Assembly (NCBI RefSeq): GCF_013404075.1
Contig: NZ_JACBJQ010000027.1
Span: 1 to 64,000 of the forward strand
DNA length: 64,000 nt
Reading direction: 5' to 3'
Source: Mycolicibacterium vinylchloridicum
GTDB lineage: Bacteria > Actinomycetota > Actinomycetes > Mycobacteriales > Mycobacteriaceae
Made by a program: the position numbers and the translations under genes. Under the pieces are notes generated by a model, which ran no database searches, was not told where the DNA came from, and saw only the letters and a list, made by a program, of their open reading frames with translations. Positions 7,402 through 16,638 of the stretch are shown piece after piece; the first letter of the stretch is position 1, and each line of letters begins with the position of its first letter.

Positions 7402-8673
7402 GTGCGCGTCCTCGTGATCGGATCCGGTGCCCGCGAACATGCCCTGCTACTGGGCCTGCGCAAAGACGACTCCGTCGACTTCCTGGCCGTTGCGCCCGGC
7501 AATGCCGGCACATCGGCCGTCGCTGAACAGCACGACATCGACGTCACCTCGGCCGAGGCCGTCACCGCACTGGCCCGCAAGCTCGAGATCGACCTGGTGG
7601 TCATCGGGCCCGAGGTGCCATTGGTGCTCGGGGTCGCCGACGCGGTGCGCGCCGCAGGCATCGCCTGCTTCGGCCCGTCGAAGGAAGCCGCCCGAATCGA
7701 AGGTTCCAAGGCCTTCGCCAAGGATGTGATGGCCGCCGCCGGTGTGCGGACCGCGGGCAGTGAGACCGTCGACAATCCCGCCCACCTCGATGCCGCACTC
7801 GACCGCTTCGGCCCGGCAGCAGGTCAACCCGCCTGGGTGGTCAAGGACGACGGCCTGGCCGCGGGCAAGGGTGTGGTGGTCACCGCCGACCGCGACGCCG
7901 CCCGCGCACACGCCGCCGCACTGCTCGACTCGGGGCATCCGGTGTTGCTGGAGTCCTTCCTCGACGGACCCGAGGTGTCGCTGTTCTGTCTGGTCGACGG
8001 TGCGACCGTCGTCCCGCTGCTGCCCGCCCAGGACTTCAAGCGGGTCGGCAACAACGACGCCGGCCCCAATACAGGTGGGATGGGCGCATATTCACCACTG
8101 CCCTGGCTGCCCGCGGAAGCGACCGCCGCCATCGTCAGTGGAGTCGTGGAACCCGTTGCCGCCGAACTGGTTCGCCGCGGCTGCCCGTTCTCGGGCCTGC
8201 TGTACGCGGGGTTGGCGATGACCTCCAACGGTCCGGCGGTGGTCGAATTCAACTGCCGGTTCGGCGATCCCGAGACCCAAGCCGTGCTGGCGCTGCTGGA
8301 ATCCCCGCTCGGCCAGGTGTTGCACGCCACGGCCACCGGGACGCTGGCCGACTTCGGCCCGCTGCACTGGCATGACGGGTACGCCATTGCCGTCGTGGTG
8401 GCCGCGGAGAACTATCCGGGCCGCCCGCGGGTCGGTGACGTCATCACCGGCTCGGAAGCCGACGGCGTGCTGCATGCCGGCACCGCGCGCCGAGACGACG
8501 GTGCCGTCGTCTCGTCCGGCGGGCGGGTGCTCTCAGTCGTCGGCTCCGGCGCCGACCTGGTTGCCGCGCGCGAAGCCGCCTACCGAACCCTGGACTCGAT
8601 TCGGTTGCCCGGCAGCCACTTCCGCACCGATATCGCCCTAGCGGCGGCCGAGGGGCGGATCACGCTAGCTTGA
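7402..8673 (+). CDS. purD: Phosphoribosylamine--glycine ligase
   Basis: This 423-residue ATP-grasp enzyme (GARS) makes glycinamide ribonucleotide in step 2 of de novo purine synthesis. The N-terminal VLVIGSGAREHALLLGL, the ATP-grasp VVKDDGLAAGKGVVV and the signature RFGDPETQAVLALL are all present, and the length is normal. The start is GTG 7402 under a leaderless promoter. The 3' end overlaps the convergent P450 gene by 14 bp. It is the Rv0772 equivalent by sequence and order. Confidence 0.97.
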   Translation: MRVLVIGSGAREHALLLGLRKDDSVDFLAVAPGNAGTSAVAEQHDIDVTSAEAVTALARKLEIDLVVIGPEVPLVLGVADAVRAAGIACFGPSKEAARIEGSKAFAKDVMAAAGVRTAGSETVDNPAHLDAALDRFGPAAGQPAWVVKDDGLAAGKGVVVTADRDAARAHAAALLDSGHPVLLESFLDGPEVSLFCLVDGATVVPLLPAQDFKRVGNNDAGPNTGGMGAYSPLPWLPAEATAAIVSGVVEPVAAELVRRGCPFSGLLYAGLAMTSNGPAVVEFNCRFGDPETQAVLALLESPLGQVLHATATGTLADFGPLHWHDGYAIAVVVAAENYPGRPRVGDVITGSEADGVLHAGTARRDDGAVVSSGGRVLSVVGSGADLVAAREAAYRTLDSIRLPGSHFRTDIALAAAEGRITLA

Positions 8674-9931
8674 CGGGTAGCCGCTTCACGCCGTGAATGA
8701 CGTTGCTGTGCAGGTATTCCGGCTCGCCGACTTCGACTTCCGGTAGCCGCGTGAGCAGCTGACCGAACAGCTGCCGCAGCTCGGTCCTGGCCAGATTGGC
8801 GCCGAGGCAGAAGTGCGGTCCACCGCCACCGAACCCGAAGTGCGGGTTGGGTGATCGGGTGATGTCGAACTCGCCGGGGCGGTCGAACACGGCCTCGTCG
8901 CGATTGGCCGAGCAGTAGAACAGGGCGACCTTCTCGCCGGCCTTGATCGTGGTGCCCGCGAGCTCGGTGTCGACTTTCGCGTGCCGGGCGAAGTTGAGGA
9001 CGGGAGTGGCCCAGCGAATGAACTCCTCGGTGGCCGCGGGTATCCGGGCATCGAAATCCTCGAGAAGCCAGGCCTTCTGGGCCGGATTGTCGGCGAGTGC
9101 CTTGAACGCGTGCGAGGTGGTCTGCTTGGTCGTGTCGTTGCCCGCCGAGGCCAGCAGCACCATGAACGACCCGATCTGGATGTCGGTGAGCTGATGACCG
9201 TCGACCTCGGCGTTGACGATATTGGTCATCAGGTCGTCGTGCGGTTCGCGGCGGCGCAGCTGCGCGAGCTCGATACCGGAACTGGTCAGGATCCCGATCT
9301 GGGTCAGCGCATGCGTGGCGCGTTCCTCGAAGCTGGCGTAGTCGTCGTCGGTGCCGCTGAAGAGGCTTTCGGCCGCGTACGCCACCGCCTCTTGATCGGC
9401 GGGCGCGATGCCGATCATGTCCGAGACGGTCCGCATCGGCAGCTTGGACGAGCATTCGCTGACGAAGTCGATTTCCTCGCCGTCACGCAGTCTTTCGATC
9501 AGCCGGTCGACGATATCGGCGGCGTTGGCCTGAATCTGCGCCTCGATGCGGCGGACCTGCTTAGGAGTGAACGTCGCACTGATCAGCCGCCGATACAGTG
9601 TGTGCTCCGGCGGATCCATGGCCAGGAAGAAACTGGTGGCCTGCTGCACTTCGGCCGGGAGGGGGTCGACGCTCATGCCCAGCGCCGAGCTGAAGATCTC
9701 CGGATGCGCGCTGACGTACTTGATGTCGGCGTGCCGGGTGATCGCCCAGTACCCGGTCTCCGAGTGCGGGAAGACCGAGGACACCGGTGCATGCCAGGAC
9801 AGCCCGTCGGCGGCGCGCAGCTGCGCGAACGTGCGATCGCGGGTGGTGAAATCGGCGGTCCAGAAGTCCGGTGCCGAGATGTCCAGCCGGTGGTACGGCC
9901 GCGGCGATATCGGGGGGCTCTCGACGGTCAT
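8660..9931 (-). CDS. Cytochrome P450 (CYP124/CYP268-like)
   Basis: This 423-residue protein has I-helix SAGNDTT, K-helix EFIR and heme loop FGFGGGGPHFCLG with Cys375 as ligand. The N-terminus (SAPDFWTADFTTRDRTFAQLR) and the C-terminal NVIHGVKRLPVK recall CYP124-related mycobacterial P450s that hydroxylate branched lipids, but the subfamily is not certain. The start is ATG 9931 with GAGGAG 3 nt upstream; an apparent frame continuing to 10435 has no support and overlaps the divergent gene. The promoter must lie in the 85-bp divergent region 9932-10016, where a short inverted repeat ACAGT-N7-ACTGT is seen. Confidence 0.9.
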   Translation of the reverse strand: MTVESPPISPRPYHRLDISAPDFWTADFTTRDRTFAQLRAADGLSWHAPVSSVFPHSETGYWAITRHADIKYVSAHPEIFSSALGMSVDPLPAEVQQATSFFLAMDPPEHTLYRRLISATFTPKQVRRIEAQIQANAADIVDRLIERLRDGEEIDFVSECSSKLPMRTVSDMIGIAPADQEAVAYAAESLFSGTDDDYASFEERATHALTQIGILTSSGIELAQLRRREPHDDLMTNIVNAEVDGHQLTDIQIGSFMVLLASAGNDTTKQTTSHAFKALADNPAQKAWLLEDFDARIPAATEEFIRWATPVLNFARHAKVDTELAGTTIKAGEKVALFYCSANRDEAVFDRPGEFDITRSPNPHFGFGGGGPHFCLGANLARTELRQLFGQLLTRLPEVEVGEPEYLHSNVIHGVKRLPVKLA

Positions 9932-10016
9932 GATCTCCTCGGTGACGCTTCCGCAAGGCTTATCGAATGGCTGACAGTAATAGCGACTGTAGACAATTCC
10001 AGAACGGGAGACAATC

Positions 10017-10805
10017 ATGGCCGACGTGACACCGGATCGTGGTGCGGCGTTCAAGGCCGAGCGCGCCGACATGCTGGCCTTCTGCGCCGGGCTCGATCCC
10101 GCCGAGTGGCGGATGGACAGCCGCTGCGACGGATGGCGAATCCACGACGTCGTCGCGCACATGGGCACCGGCTGCAAGGCGATGTTCAGTCCCGCTGCCG
10201 CAAAGATGATGCGCACCAACGACATCGAAGCGGCCAACGATCTGTTGGTCGATACCCGCCGGGATCGCTCGTCCCCGGACGTCCTCGCCGAGTACCGCCG
10301 CTGGAGCGCGGTGGCCGCCGCCATCTTCCCGGTCATGGCGCGGCGACCGCTCGGCGGACTGCAGATGCAGCTGGCCGACCTGGGCAGGTTCCCGCTGCGG
10401 GTGCTCACCGGCGCAATGGTCTTCGACCACCACACCCACCTGCGTCACGACATGGCGCCGGCCCTTGGGCGGCCCGCGCCGGACACCGACGCCAACCGGA
10501 TGACCGTCGTCGGAGAATGGATGATGGCGGTGCTTTCCAACCAGGTCCGCGCGGCGGCGCCCGCGTGGCTCGACCGTCCGGTGGGGATCACGCTGACCGG
10601 GCCCGGCGGCGGCACGTGGCGCGTGGTGCCCGAGGGTGCGGTCATGCCGGGTGTGACCGACGACTGCGCCGCACGGATCACCGGTGTTGCGCTGGAATTT
10701 CCGGAGTGGGGCACCCGGCGCGCGAGCTGGCGCGACCGCGACGTGCGGATTACCGGCGACGCCGACTACGCGACGGCGTTCCTGGACACCGTCAACGTGG
10801 TCTAA
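10017..10805 (+). CDS. Mycothiol-dependent maleylpyruvate isomerase-family protein (DinB fold)
   Basis: This 262-residue protein has the N-terminal four-helix DinB/MDMPI domain. WRIHDVVAHMGTG gives the first metal-ligand histidine, and FDHHTHLRHDM near residue 140 gives the HxxxD-type pair. The C-terminal part is the extension seen in mycothiol-dependent enzymes. Proteins of this superfamily use mycothiol as co-substrate in isomerisation or detoxification; the substrate here is unknown. The start is ATG 10017 behind CGGGAG. It is divergent from a P450 gene, which might point to a shared detoxification or catabolic role. Confidence 0.75.
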   Translation: MADVTPDRGAAFKAERADMLAFCAGLDPAEWRMDSRCDGWRIHDVVAHMGTGCKAMFSPAAAKMMRTNDIEAANDLLVDTRRDRSSPDVLAEYRRWSAVAAAIFPVMARRPLGGLQMQLADLGRFPLRVLTGAMVFDHHTHLRHDMAPALGRPAPDTDANRMTVVGEWMMAVLSNQVRAAAPAWLDRPVGITLTGPGGGTWRVVPEGAVMPGVTDDCAARITGVALEFPEWGTRRASWRDRDVRITGDADYATAFLDTVNVV

Positions 10806-11716
10806 GCGACCAATAACGGTGCCATCCAGGCGATCTCGCCAGGCAGTTGTGAACTCCAGTAGCTGCCGTCGTGCCCGCCCGGTGAGAAGCCGCCGGCCGG
10901 CGGGTTGGGCAGCTGGGCGATGAATTGCTTCGTCGCCGAATAGAACGGGTCACTGTTGCCGCAGTCGATCCGGATCGGAATCGACGCCAGGGCGGGCAAT
11001 CCGAAGACGCTGTTGGCCGCGAAGTCGTCGGGACCGTCGAACGCGCCTGGCGCGGCCGCGCCGGACGACAGCCACAGTGCCGGGCTGACCGCGGTGATCG
11101 CGGCGGTGCGGGCCGGACCGAGTCGGGCGCCCAGTAGCAGCGCCCCGTAGCCACCCATCGACCACCCGATGAAGGCGACCCGCGAGGTGTCCAGGCCCTG
11201 ACCGCCGAGCATCGGGATCAGTTCGTCGAGAACCATGGCGCCGGAGTCTTCGCCGGACGCGCGCTTGTGCCAGTAGCTGCCGCCACCGTCGACGGCGACC
11301 ACCGCGAACGGCGGCAGCCCGGCCGCCACCGCTTGCGCCAGGCCCTGTTCGACACCGCCGGCCATCACACCCGCCGCGTCCTGGCCCTTGCCGTGCAGCG
11401 CGATCACCGGCCTCAGCGGCGCCGTCTGCCCTGGCGGGCGGGCGATGGCCCAGTTGGTGTTGATGCCGCCGCGTGCGGCCGACACGAACGAGCCGGTGAC
11501 CATCGTGGGAGCGGGGGCGCCCGCCGACGCCGGCTCCAGCGGGGCGGGCGGCAGCAGGGGCGCACCGACACCGGTCATCGTGACGTCCGGGCCAGCAAGC
11601 TGCGTGGCGGGTTCGAGGATGCGGCCGGCGGCGAAGGCGCCGGCGGCGCCCGCGACGGCTCCGGCGCCGAGTCGCAGAACAGCACGACGGCTCAGGTTCG
11701 CCATTCGGCACATCAT
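10802..11716 (-). CDS. Exported esterase, alpha/beta hydrolase (Rv0774c-like)
   Basis: This 304-residue protein begins with a twin-arginine-type signal (SRRAVLRLGAGAVAGAAGAFAAG) and a Pro/Ala-rich linker. The hydrolase domain has IALHGKGQD (oxyanion region), the nucleophile elbow GWSMGG, an acid in DCGNSDPF and a histidine in GGHDGSYW, a complete triad. Position after purD and before a TetR gene matches Rv0774c of M. tuberculosis, described as an exported esterase. Starts at 11716, 11713 or 11704 are all possible and keep the signal intact. Its stop overlaps the convergent upstream gene by 4 bp. Confidence 0.82.
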   Translation of the reverse strand: MMCRMANLSRRAVLRLGAGAVAGAAGAFAAGRILEPATQLAGPDVTMTGVGAPLLPPAPLEPASAGAPAPTMVTGSFVSAARGGINTNWAIARPPGQTAPLRPVIALHGKGQDAAGVMAGGVEQGLAQAVAAGLPPFAVVAVDGGGSYWHKRASGEDSGAMVLDELIPMLGGQGLDTSRVAFIGWSMGGYGALLLGARLGPARTAAITAVSPALWLSSGAAAPGAFDGPDDFAANSVFGLPALASIPIRIDCGNSDPFYSATKQFIAQLPNPPAGGFSPGGHDGSYWSSQLPGEIAWMAPLLVA

Positions 11717-11828
11717 GCCATCGCGGGCCGTTCAGCCTAGTGCCAGGTCAAAGCCAGGTTAATGATTCTTCGGAAAGAGCAATGCCGCTTCGGCGCTGCT
11801 GGCAGCATTGCTGAACGTGACGGCAGCG

Positions 11829-12437
11829 ATGACCCCCAAGGGGGAACGACGACGGTATGCGCTGATCAGCGCTGCCGCCGAGCTGTTGCGGGAAGCCGGA
11901 TTCGAGGCGGTGCGGCATCGGGCGGTGGCCCGTCGCGCGGGCCTGCCCCTGGCGTCGACCACCTATTACTTCTCCTCGCTGGACGACCTGGTGCACAAGG
12001 CCGTCGAGTACATCTGCGCGGTCGAGACCGCCCAGCTGCGGGCGCGGGTCGACGCCCTGCCGCGCCGGCGGCGCGGTGCCGAGGCGATCGCCGACGTGCT
12101 GGTGGATCTGCTGGTCGGCGATCCGGAGGGCGAGGCCAGCAGCGAAGAATTGATCTCCCGCTACGAGCGCTATATCGCCTGCGCCCGCCAGCCCGAATTG
12201 CGGGAGATCCAGCGCCGGCTACTGCAGCAGCGCTTCGACGCCGTGGGGGAGGCGATTGCGCGTTCGGGACGCACCATGCGGGTCGATCTGGTGACCGCGC
12301 TGGTCCACGCCGTCGATGGTGCCGTGGTCTCGGCGCTGGTCGGCGACGGCGACGGACCCCGCGAGCTGGCCAGGGCGACGCTGATGGACGTGATCGACGT
12401 GTTGGCGCCGATCGACGAACGCACCATGCGGGTCTGA
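11829..12437 (+). CDS. TetR-family regulator (Rv0775-like)
   Basis: This protein of about 202 residues has an N-terminal HTH (residues about 20-55, FEAVRHRAVARRAGLPLASTTYYFSSLDDL) and a C-terminal TetR_C-type helical domain. ATG 11829 is chosen, giving MTPKGERRR; GTG 11817 is an in-frame alternative and neither has a clear ribosome site. It is divergent from the exported esterase across about 110 bp, the usual arrangement of a local repressor, and corresponds by order to Rv0775. Confidence 0.87.
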   Translation: MTPKGERRRYALISAAAELLREAGFEAVRHRAVARRAGLPLASTTYYFSSLDDLVHKAVEYICAVETAQLRARVDALPRRRRGAEAIADVLVDLLVGDPEGEASSEELISRYERYIACARQPELREIQRRLLQQRFDAVGEAIARSGRTMRVDLVTALVHAVDGAVVSALVGDGDGPRELARATLMDVIDVLAPIDERTMRV

Positions 12438-12442
12438 GCGAT

Positions 12443-12448
12443 TACGTT
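12443..12448 (+). promoter_or_regulatory. -10 element TACGTT, leaderless start of SDR gene
   Basis: TACGTT begins 6 bp after the TetR stop and ends 7 nt before ATG 12456, leaving no room for a ribosome site. Confidence 0.45.
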
Positions 12449-12455
12449 CGAAGAC

Positions 12456-13451
12456 ATGGATTTCTCCGGGCTCGCCCGGCCGGCCGCGGCACTGCTGGAT
12501 GGCGTGATGGACCGGGCTTTCGTCGGCTACACCAAGATCGGCTCGGGCCTGCGCAAGCAGTGGTGGGCGGCCGACGCCGGACCGCAGGCGCTGTTGGGCA
12601 AGCGGGTGCTGATCACCGGGGCGACCGCGGGAATCGGCCTGGCGATGGCGCGGTCATTCGCCGGATTCGGTGCAGGAGTGCACCTGCTGGGCCGCAACCC
12701 GGAGAAGGTCGACCGCTGCGCGGCCATGATCCGCGACGAGGTCGCCGGCGCCCACGTGGTGGCCGAAGTGTGCGACGTCTCCGATCTGGACGCGGTGCGC
12801 CAGTGGACCGCCGACTTCGCCAACCGGGTGCCCGCGCTGAACGGATTGGTGCACAACGCGGGGCTGATGCCCAAGGAACGGATCCTCACTCGCGAGGGCC
12901 ACGAAGTGCAGCTGGCCACCCACGTGCTCGGCCCGCATCTGATCACCGAGCGCCTGCTGCCGCTGCTGCGGGCGGCGGGCGGGGCATCGGTGGTGTTCGT
13001 GTCCTCCGGCGGCATGTACAGCTCGCCGCTCGTGGTCGACGATCTGGAGTACCGGCGCGGCTACAACGGGGTGCGGGCGTACGCGCGCACCAAGAAGATG
13101 CAAGTCGTGCTTGCCGATTCGTGGGCGCGGCGGCTGGCGGGCACCGAGATCCGGGTGGAGAGCATGCACCCCGGCTGGGTCGACACCCCCGGGGTGGCGC
13201 AGTACCTGCCGCGCTTTCGTGCTGTCACCCGGCCGTTGTTGCGCGATGTGGCCGACGGTGCCGACACCGCGGTGTGGCTGGTGGCCACCCGGCCGGAGTC
13301 CAAGGCGGGGCACTTCTGGCATGACCGCAGCCAACGGCCGACGACGTTCGGATGGCAGCGCCACGAGAACCCGATCAAGGTGCGCCGCTTCCTCGAGCAG
13401 GTCAGCCGGCTGACCGGGACGTCGGAATCCTGGTCGGGCCTGCGCGCCTAA
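12456..13451 (+). CDS. Short-chain dehydrogenase/reductase, DHRS12-like
   Basis: This 331-residue SDR has an N-terminal extension of about 45 residues, then the cofactor motif TGATAGIG, NNAG-equivalent HNAG, catalytic Ser in VSSGGMYSS and YARTKK (Tyr and Lys of YxxxK). The extension (DFSGLARPAAALLDGVMDRAFVGYTKIG) and the C-terminal HFWHDRSQRPTTFGW resemble the DHRS12-type group common in mycobacteria; the substrate is not known. The stop overlaps that of relZ by 3 bp in a convergent arrangement. Confidence 0.8.
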   Translation: MDFSGLARPAAALLDGVMDRAFVGYTKIGSGLRKQWWAADAGPQALLGKRVLITGATAGIGLAMARSFAGFGAGVHLLGRNPEKVDRCAAMIRDEVAGAHVVAEVCDVSDLDAVRQWTADFANRVPALNGLVHNAGLMPKERILTREGHEVQLATHVLGPHLITERLLPLLRAAGGASVVFVSSGGMYSSPLVVDDLEYRRGYNGVRAYARTKKMQVVLADSWARRLAGTEIRVESMHPGWVDTPGVAQYLPRFRAVTRPLLRDVADGADTAVWLVATRPESKAGHFWHDRSQRPTTFGWQRHENPIKVRRFLEQVSRLTGTSESWSGLRA

Positions 13452-15166
13452 TCGGGATCGGGCTGCAACCGCCGCAGGCGGGTCTGCAGCAGCGACACCC
13501 GATGCTCATTGCCGGCCAGGCCGACGTAGCGGTCGGCGAACGCGGCCAGTAAGGCATCGTCCAAGCGCCGCACGGCACCCGCCGGGAAGCGGTAATCCAT
13601 CTGTTCGTTGACGGCATCGGTGTCGAGGTTGGTCAACAGCTCCTCGAGGGCGTCGAGGGTCAGGATGCCGAGCTCACCGAGCAGCGCGGAGATCCATGCG
13701 TAGTGCTCGGTGCGGGACCACCCTGCTTCGGGGAAGCGGTGGCCCAGGTAGGTGGCCAATACCGGTGCGGAAATACCCGCGCCCGCGGCGGTCGGGGTGC
13801 GGTCGTCGGCCATCGACGCCCGCAGCCGCTCACGGATCTCGGTGAATTCCCGGTCGGCCAACTCGAGCAGCCCCGCCGCCAGCGTGAACCGGCGGTCGAG
13901 TTCCGGCGCGTCCCGTTCGGGAACAGTGCCCTTGTAGCGAATGTCGTGTTCGAACTCCGCCCACGCGTGCTGCAGAACGGTGCGCACCTGCACCGACGCC
14001 GGCTGCGGTTCACCCTCGATTGCGACCAGCAGGTGTCGGCTCGCGTATCCCCACCGGCCCTCACGCGCGGTGACCTGTCCCATGTCCAGGTCGGCAAGGA
14101 CTTCCAGTTCCTCGGACAGCACGGTGCCCACCGCGGTCACGTCCTCGCGCAAGTAGGTGATGACCCGCACGCCGACCTGATCGGTGATCTCGGTCGACGG
14201 GTCGGTGTAGAGCCGCTGGCCGTGGATGCTGCGATCGGCCTTGGCCGCGAAGGACGCCACGCTCTTGGTGCGGGCGGTCACGCTGAGGTAGTTGATGCCG
14301 GCGTCGTCCAGGAGCCGTCTGATCAAGGCCAGGTAGTGCTCGGTGGTGGCGATCAGCGCGGGGCGCTGTTCGGCGTAGCGCGCGACGGCGTCGCCCACGA
14401 CGCCGGGCGTCGGTTCGGGCGGTGCGGGTGTGAGGTCGCCCGGCAGCGTCGGCGTCACGATGTAGCCGCTGGCGAAGTCCCCGTAGATCGTCACCGAGGC
14501 GGGCCGTCGCGTCGCGTACAGCCCGACATAGGCGCACACCACCGCGTCGACCGGATCTTCGGCGCGCCGTAGATCGCTCTTGCGCTGCGCATTCTCGACG
14601 GCACTGCGCATTTCGATCCACGTGGGGTTGTCGCCGACCCGAAGGGGCACCGCGGCCTGAGCGAGCCGTTCGATCTCGTCCATCAGCCGCAGCAATTCGG
14701 TGCGCAGTTGGGCCAGGGTGCGGCCCTGCTTGTGCTTGTACTTCAGCGTGCGGCCGAGACGGAACAGCACCACTGTGGCCGGATGCGGGTAGACCTCGAT
14801 GGCCCGCCGGGGTGCCCTCGATTGGGGGTCCATGTCCAGCCCGAGCGCGCCTGCGATGCGGGCGCCGCGCGGTGTGCCGGCGAATTCGGGCTTTCCCGTG
14901 TTGGACGGGTGCGCGCCGGCCTCGAACTTGGCGAAGTCGCGGTTCAGGTCCGTTTCGCAGCCCCGCTGGCCGCTCGGGTTGGTCACCACCAGCGGAGCGT
15001 CGATGGCGACCAGACAAGGTCCGTCGACGTAGGGCGCAAGCTGCGCGAGGATGCTCGAATCGTCTTGGGCGGTAGCGATATGAACGAGCCTGCCGTCGTC
15101 GTCGAGTACCGCGACTCCGGTGGGCTTGCGCTCACCCCAGGCCAGATCCAGGCCGACAAAGTGCAT
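13448..15166 (-). CDS. relZ: RelZ: DUF429 RNase HII-like / RelA-SpoT alarmone synthetase fusion
   Basis: This 572-residue three-part protein begins with a DUF429 domain (residues 1 to about 245) with acidic motifs GLDLAWGE, AIDAPL and EDPVDAVVCAY that could bind metal. A RelA/SpoT synthetase domain follows (about 290-435) with ARTKS, TDQVGVRVITY and QVRTVLQHAWAEFEHDIRYKG, the last containing the catalytic Glu region. A helical C-terminal domain of about 130 residues completes it. No HD hydrolase domain is present. This architecture and the position beside purB match M. smegmatis MS_RHII-RSD/RelZ, reported to make (p)ppGpp/pGpp and to have RNase HII activity. The start is ATG 15166 with AAGG upstream; it is divergent from purB. 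Confidence 0.88.
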   Translation of the reverse strand: MHFVGLDLAWGERKPTGVAVLDDDGRLVHIATAQDDSSILAQLAPYVDGPCLVAIDAPLVVTNPSGQRGCETDLNRDFAKFEAGAHPSNTGKPEFAGTPRGARIAGALGLDMDPQSRAPRRAIEVYPHPATVVLFRLGRTLKYKHKQGRTLAQLRTELLRLMDEIERLAQAAVPLRVGDNPTWIEMRSAVENAQRKSDLRRAEDPVDAVVCAYVGLYATRRPASVTIYGDFASGYIVTPTLPGDLTPAPPEPTPGVVGDAVARYAEQRPALIATTEHYLALIRRLLDDAGINYLSVTARTKSVASFAAKADRSIHGQRLYTDPSTEITDQVGVRVITYLREDVTAVGTVLSEELEVLADLDMGQVTAREGRWGYASRHLLVAIEGEPQPASVQVRTVLQHAWAEFEHDIRYKGTVPERDAPELDRRFTLAAGLLELADREFTEIRERLRASMADDRTPTAAGAGISAPVLATYLGHRFPEAGWSRTEHYAWISALLGELGILTLDALEELLTNLDTDAVNEQMDYRFPAGAVRRLDDALLAAFADRYVGLAGNEHRVSLLQTRLRRLQPDPD

Positions 15167-15192
15167 CCGTCTACCTTGCCGTACCTGGGCCG

Positions 15193-15199
15193 TAAGCTA
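15193..15199. promoter_or_regulatory. Overlapping -10 elements of purB (+) and relZ (-)
   Basis: The sequence TAAGCTAA reads TAAGCT on the + strand (15193-15198), ending 8 nt before GTG 15207 of purB. It reads TAGCTT on the - strand (15199-15194), which would start relZ about 20 nt before its ATG. One symmetric box may serve both directions. Confidence 0.45.
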
Positions 15200-15206
15200 A
15201 TGCGTT

Positions 15207-16634
15207 GTGACAATCCCGAATGTCCTGGCCTCCCGGTACGCCAGCGCTGAGATGGTCGCGATCTGGTCTCCCGAGGCCAAGATCGTCGCCGAACGCAAGC
15301 TGTGGCTGGCGGTGCTGCGGTCGCAGAAAGAACTCGGCGGCCCCAATATTTCTGTACCCGACTCCGTTATCGAGGACTACGAACGGGTGCTCGAGAACGT
15401 CGACTTGGCCTCGATCGCCGCGCGTGAACGCGTCACCCGCCACGACGTGAAGGCCCGCATCGAGGAATTCAACGCACTGGCCGGGCACGAACACGTGCAC
15501 AAGGGGATGACGAGTCGCGACCTCACCGAGAACGTCGAGCAGTTGCAGATCCGTCAGTCGCTGCAACTCGTGCACGCCCACGGCGTGGCCGTTGTCGCGC
15601 GGCTTGCCGAGAGCGCGGTCATGTACCGCGATCTGGTGATGGCCGGTCGCAGCCACAACGTCGCCGCCCAGGCCACCACGCTCGGCAAGCGGTTTGCTTC
15701 GGCGGCCGAGGAGACGTTGATTGCGTTGCGGCGCATCGAAGAGCTGATCGCGCGCTACCCGCTGCGCGGCATCAAGGGGCCGATGGGTACCGCCCAAGAC
15801 ATGCTCGACCTGTTCGACGGCGATGCCGACCGGCTGGCCGAACTGGAACGCCGGGTCGCCGAATTCCTGGGTTTCAACGCCGTTTTCACCAGTGTTGGGC
15901 AGGTGTACCCGCGATCGCTGGACCACGACGTGGTGTCGGCTCTGGTTCAGCTGGGTGCGGGCCCGTCGTCGTTCGCGCACACGGTGCGGCTGATGGCCGG
16001 TCATGAGCTGGTGACCGAAGGGTTCGCGCCGGGGCAGGTCGGCTCGTCGGCGATGCCGCACAAGATGAATACTCGCAGCTGCGAACGGGTGAACGGCCTG
16101 CAGGTGGTGCTGCGCGGGTACGGTTCGATGGCCGCGGAATTGGCTGGCGCGCAATGGAATGAGGGTGACGTCTTCTGCTCGGTGGTGCGCCGGGTGGCGT
16201 TGCCGGATGCGTTCTTCGCTGTGGACGGGCAGATCGAGACATTCCTGACCGTGCTCGACGAGTTCGGTGCCTACCCCGCCGTGATCCAGCGGGAGCTGGA
16301 TCGCTACCTGCCGTTCCTGGCCACCACCAAGGTGCTGATCGCCGCGGTGCGGGCCGGGGTGGGCCGGGAGACCGCACACGAGGTCATCAAGGAACACGCG
16401 GTCGCTGTCGCGCTGGCGATGCGCGAAAAAGGCGCTGAGCCAGATCTTTTGGACCGGCTGGCCGCCGACGAGCGGCTGCCGCTGGACCGGGCCGCGTTGG
16501 ATGCCGCGCTGGCCGACAAGCAGGCCTTCAGCGGTGCGGCCGCAAGCCAGGTCGACCAGGTGGTCGCCGAGGTCGACGAGCTGGTGAGCTCCTACCCCGA
16601 CGCCGCCAAGTACGCCCCGGGGGCGATCCTGTAA
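15207..16634 (+). CDS. purB: Adenylosuccinate lyase
   Basis: This 475-residue fumarase/aspartase-superfamily enzyme acts twice in purine metabolism, cleaving SAICAR and adenylosuccinate. The family signature GSSAMPHKMNTRSCERV (flexible catalytic loop with Ser) is seen near residues 277-293, together with HKGMTSRDLTEN and SHNVAAQATT. The length is normal. The start is GTG 15207, leaderless by promoter spacing. It is followed after 4 bp by the stop of the convergent SDR gene. Confidence 0.97.
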   Translation: MTIPNVLASRYASAEMVAIWSPEAKIVAERKLWLAVLRSQKELGGPNISVPDSVIEDYERVLENVDLASIAARERVTRHDVKARIEEFNALAGHEHVHKGMTSRDLTENVEQLQIRQSLQLVHAHGVAVVARLAESAVMYRDLVMAGRSHNVAAQATTLGKRFASAAEETLIALRRIEELIARYPLRGIKGPMGTAQDMLDLFDGDADRLAELERRVAEFLGFNAVFTSVGQVYPRSLDHDVVSALVQLGAGPSSFAHTVRLMAGHELVTEGFAPGQVGSSAMPHKMNTRSCERVNGLQVVLRGYGSMAAELAGAQWNEGDVFCSVVRRVALPDAFFAVDGQIETFLTVLDEFGAYPAVIQRELDRYLPFLATTKVLIAAVRAGVGRETAHEVIKEHAVAVALAMREKGAEPDLLDRLAADERLPLDRAALDAALADKQAFSGAAASQVDQVVAEVDELVSSYPDAAKYAPGAIL

Positions 16635-16638
16635 GACG

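Noticed and set aside
9932..10435. N-terminal extension of the second P450
   Set aside because: The frame stays open, but the extension overlaps the divergent gene and lies before a good GAGGAG ribosome site at ATG 9931.
8981..10816. 611-codon open frame on the + strand
   Set aside because: It runs antisense to a complete P450 and shadows the DinB-fold gene in another frame; the composition is unlike a real protein.
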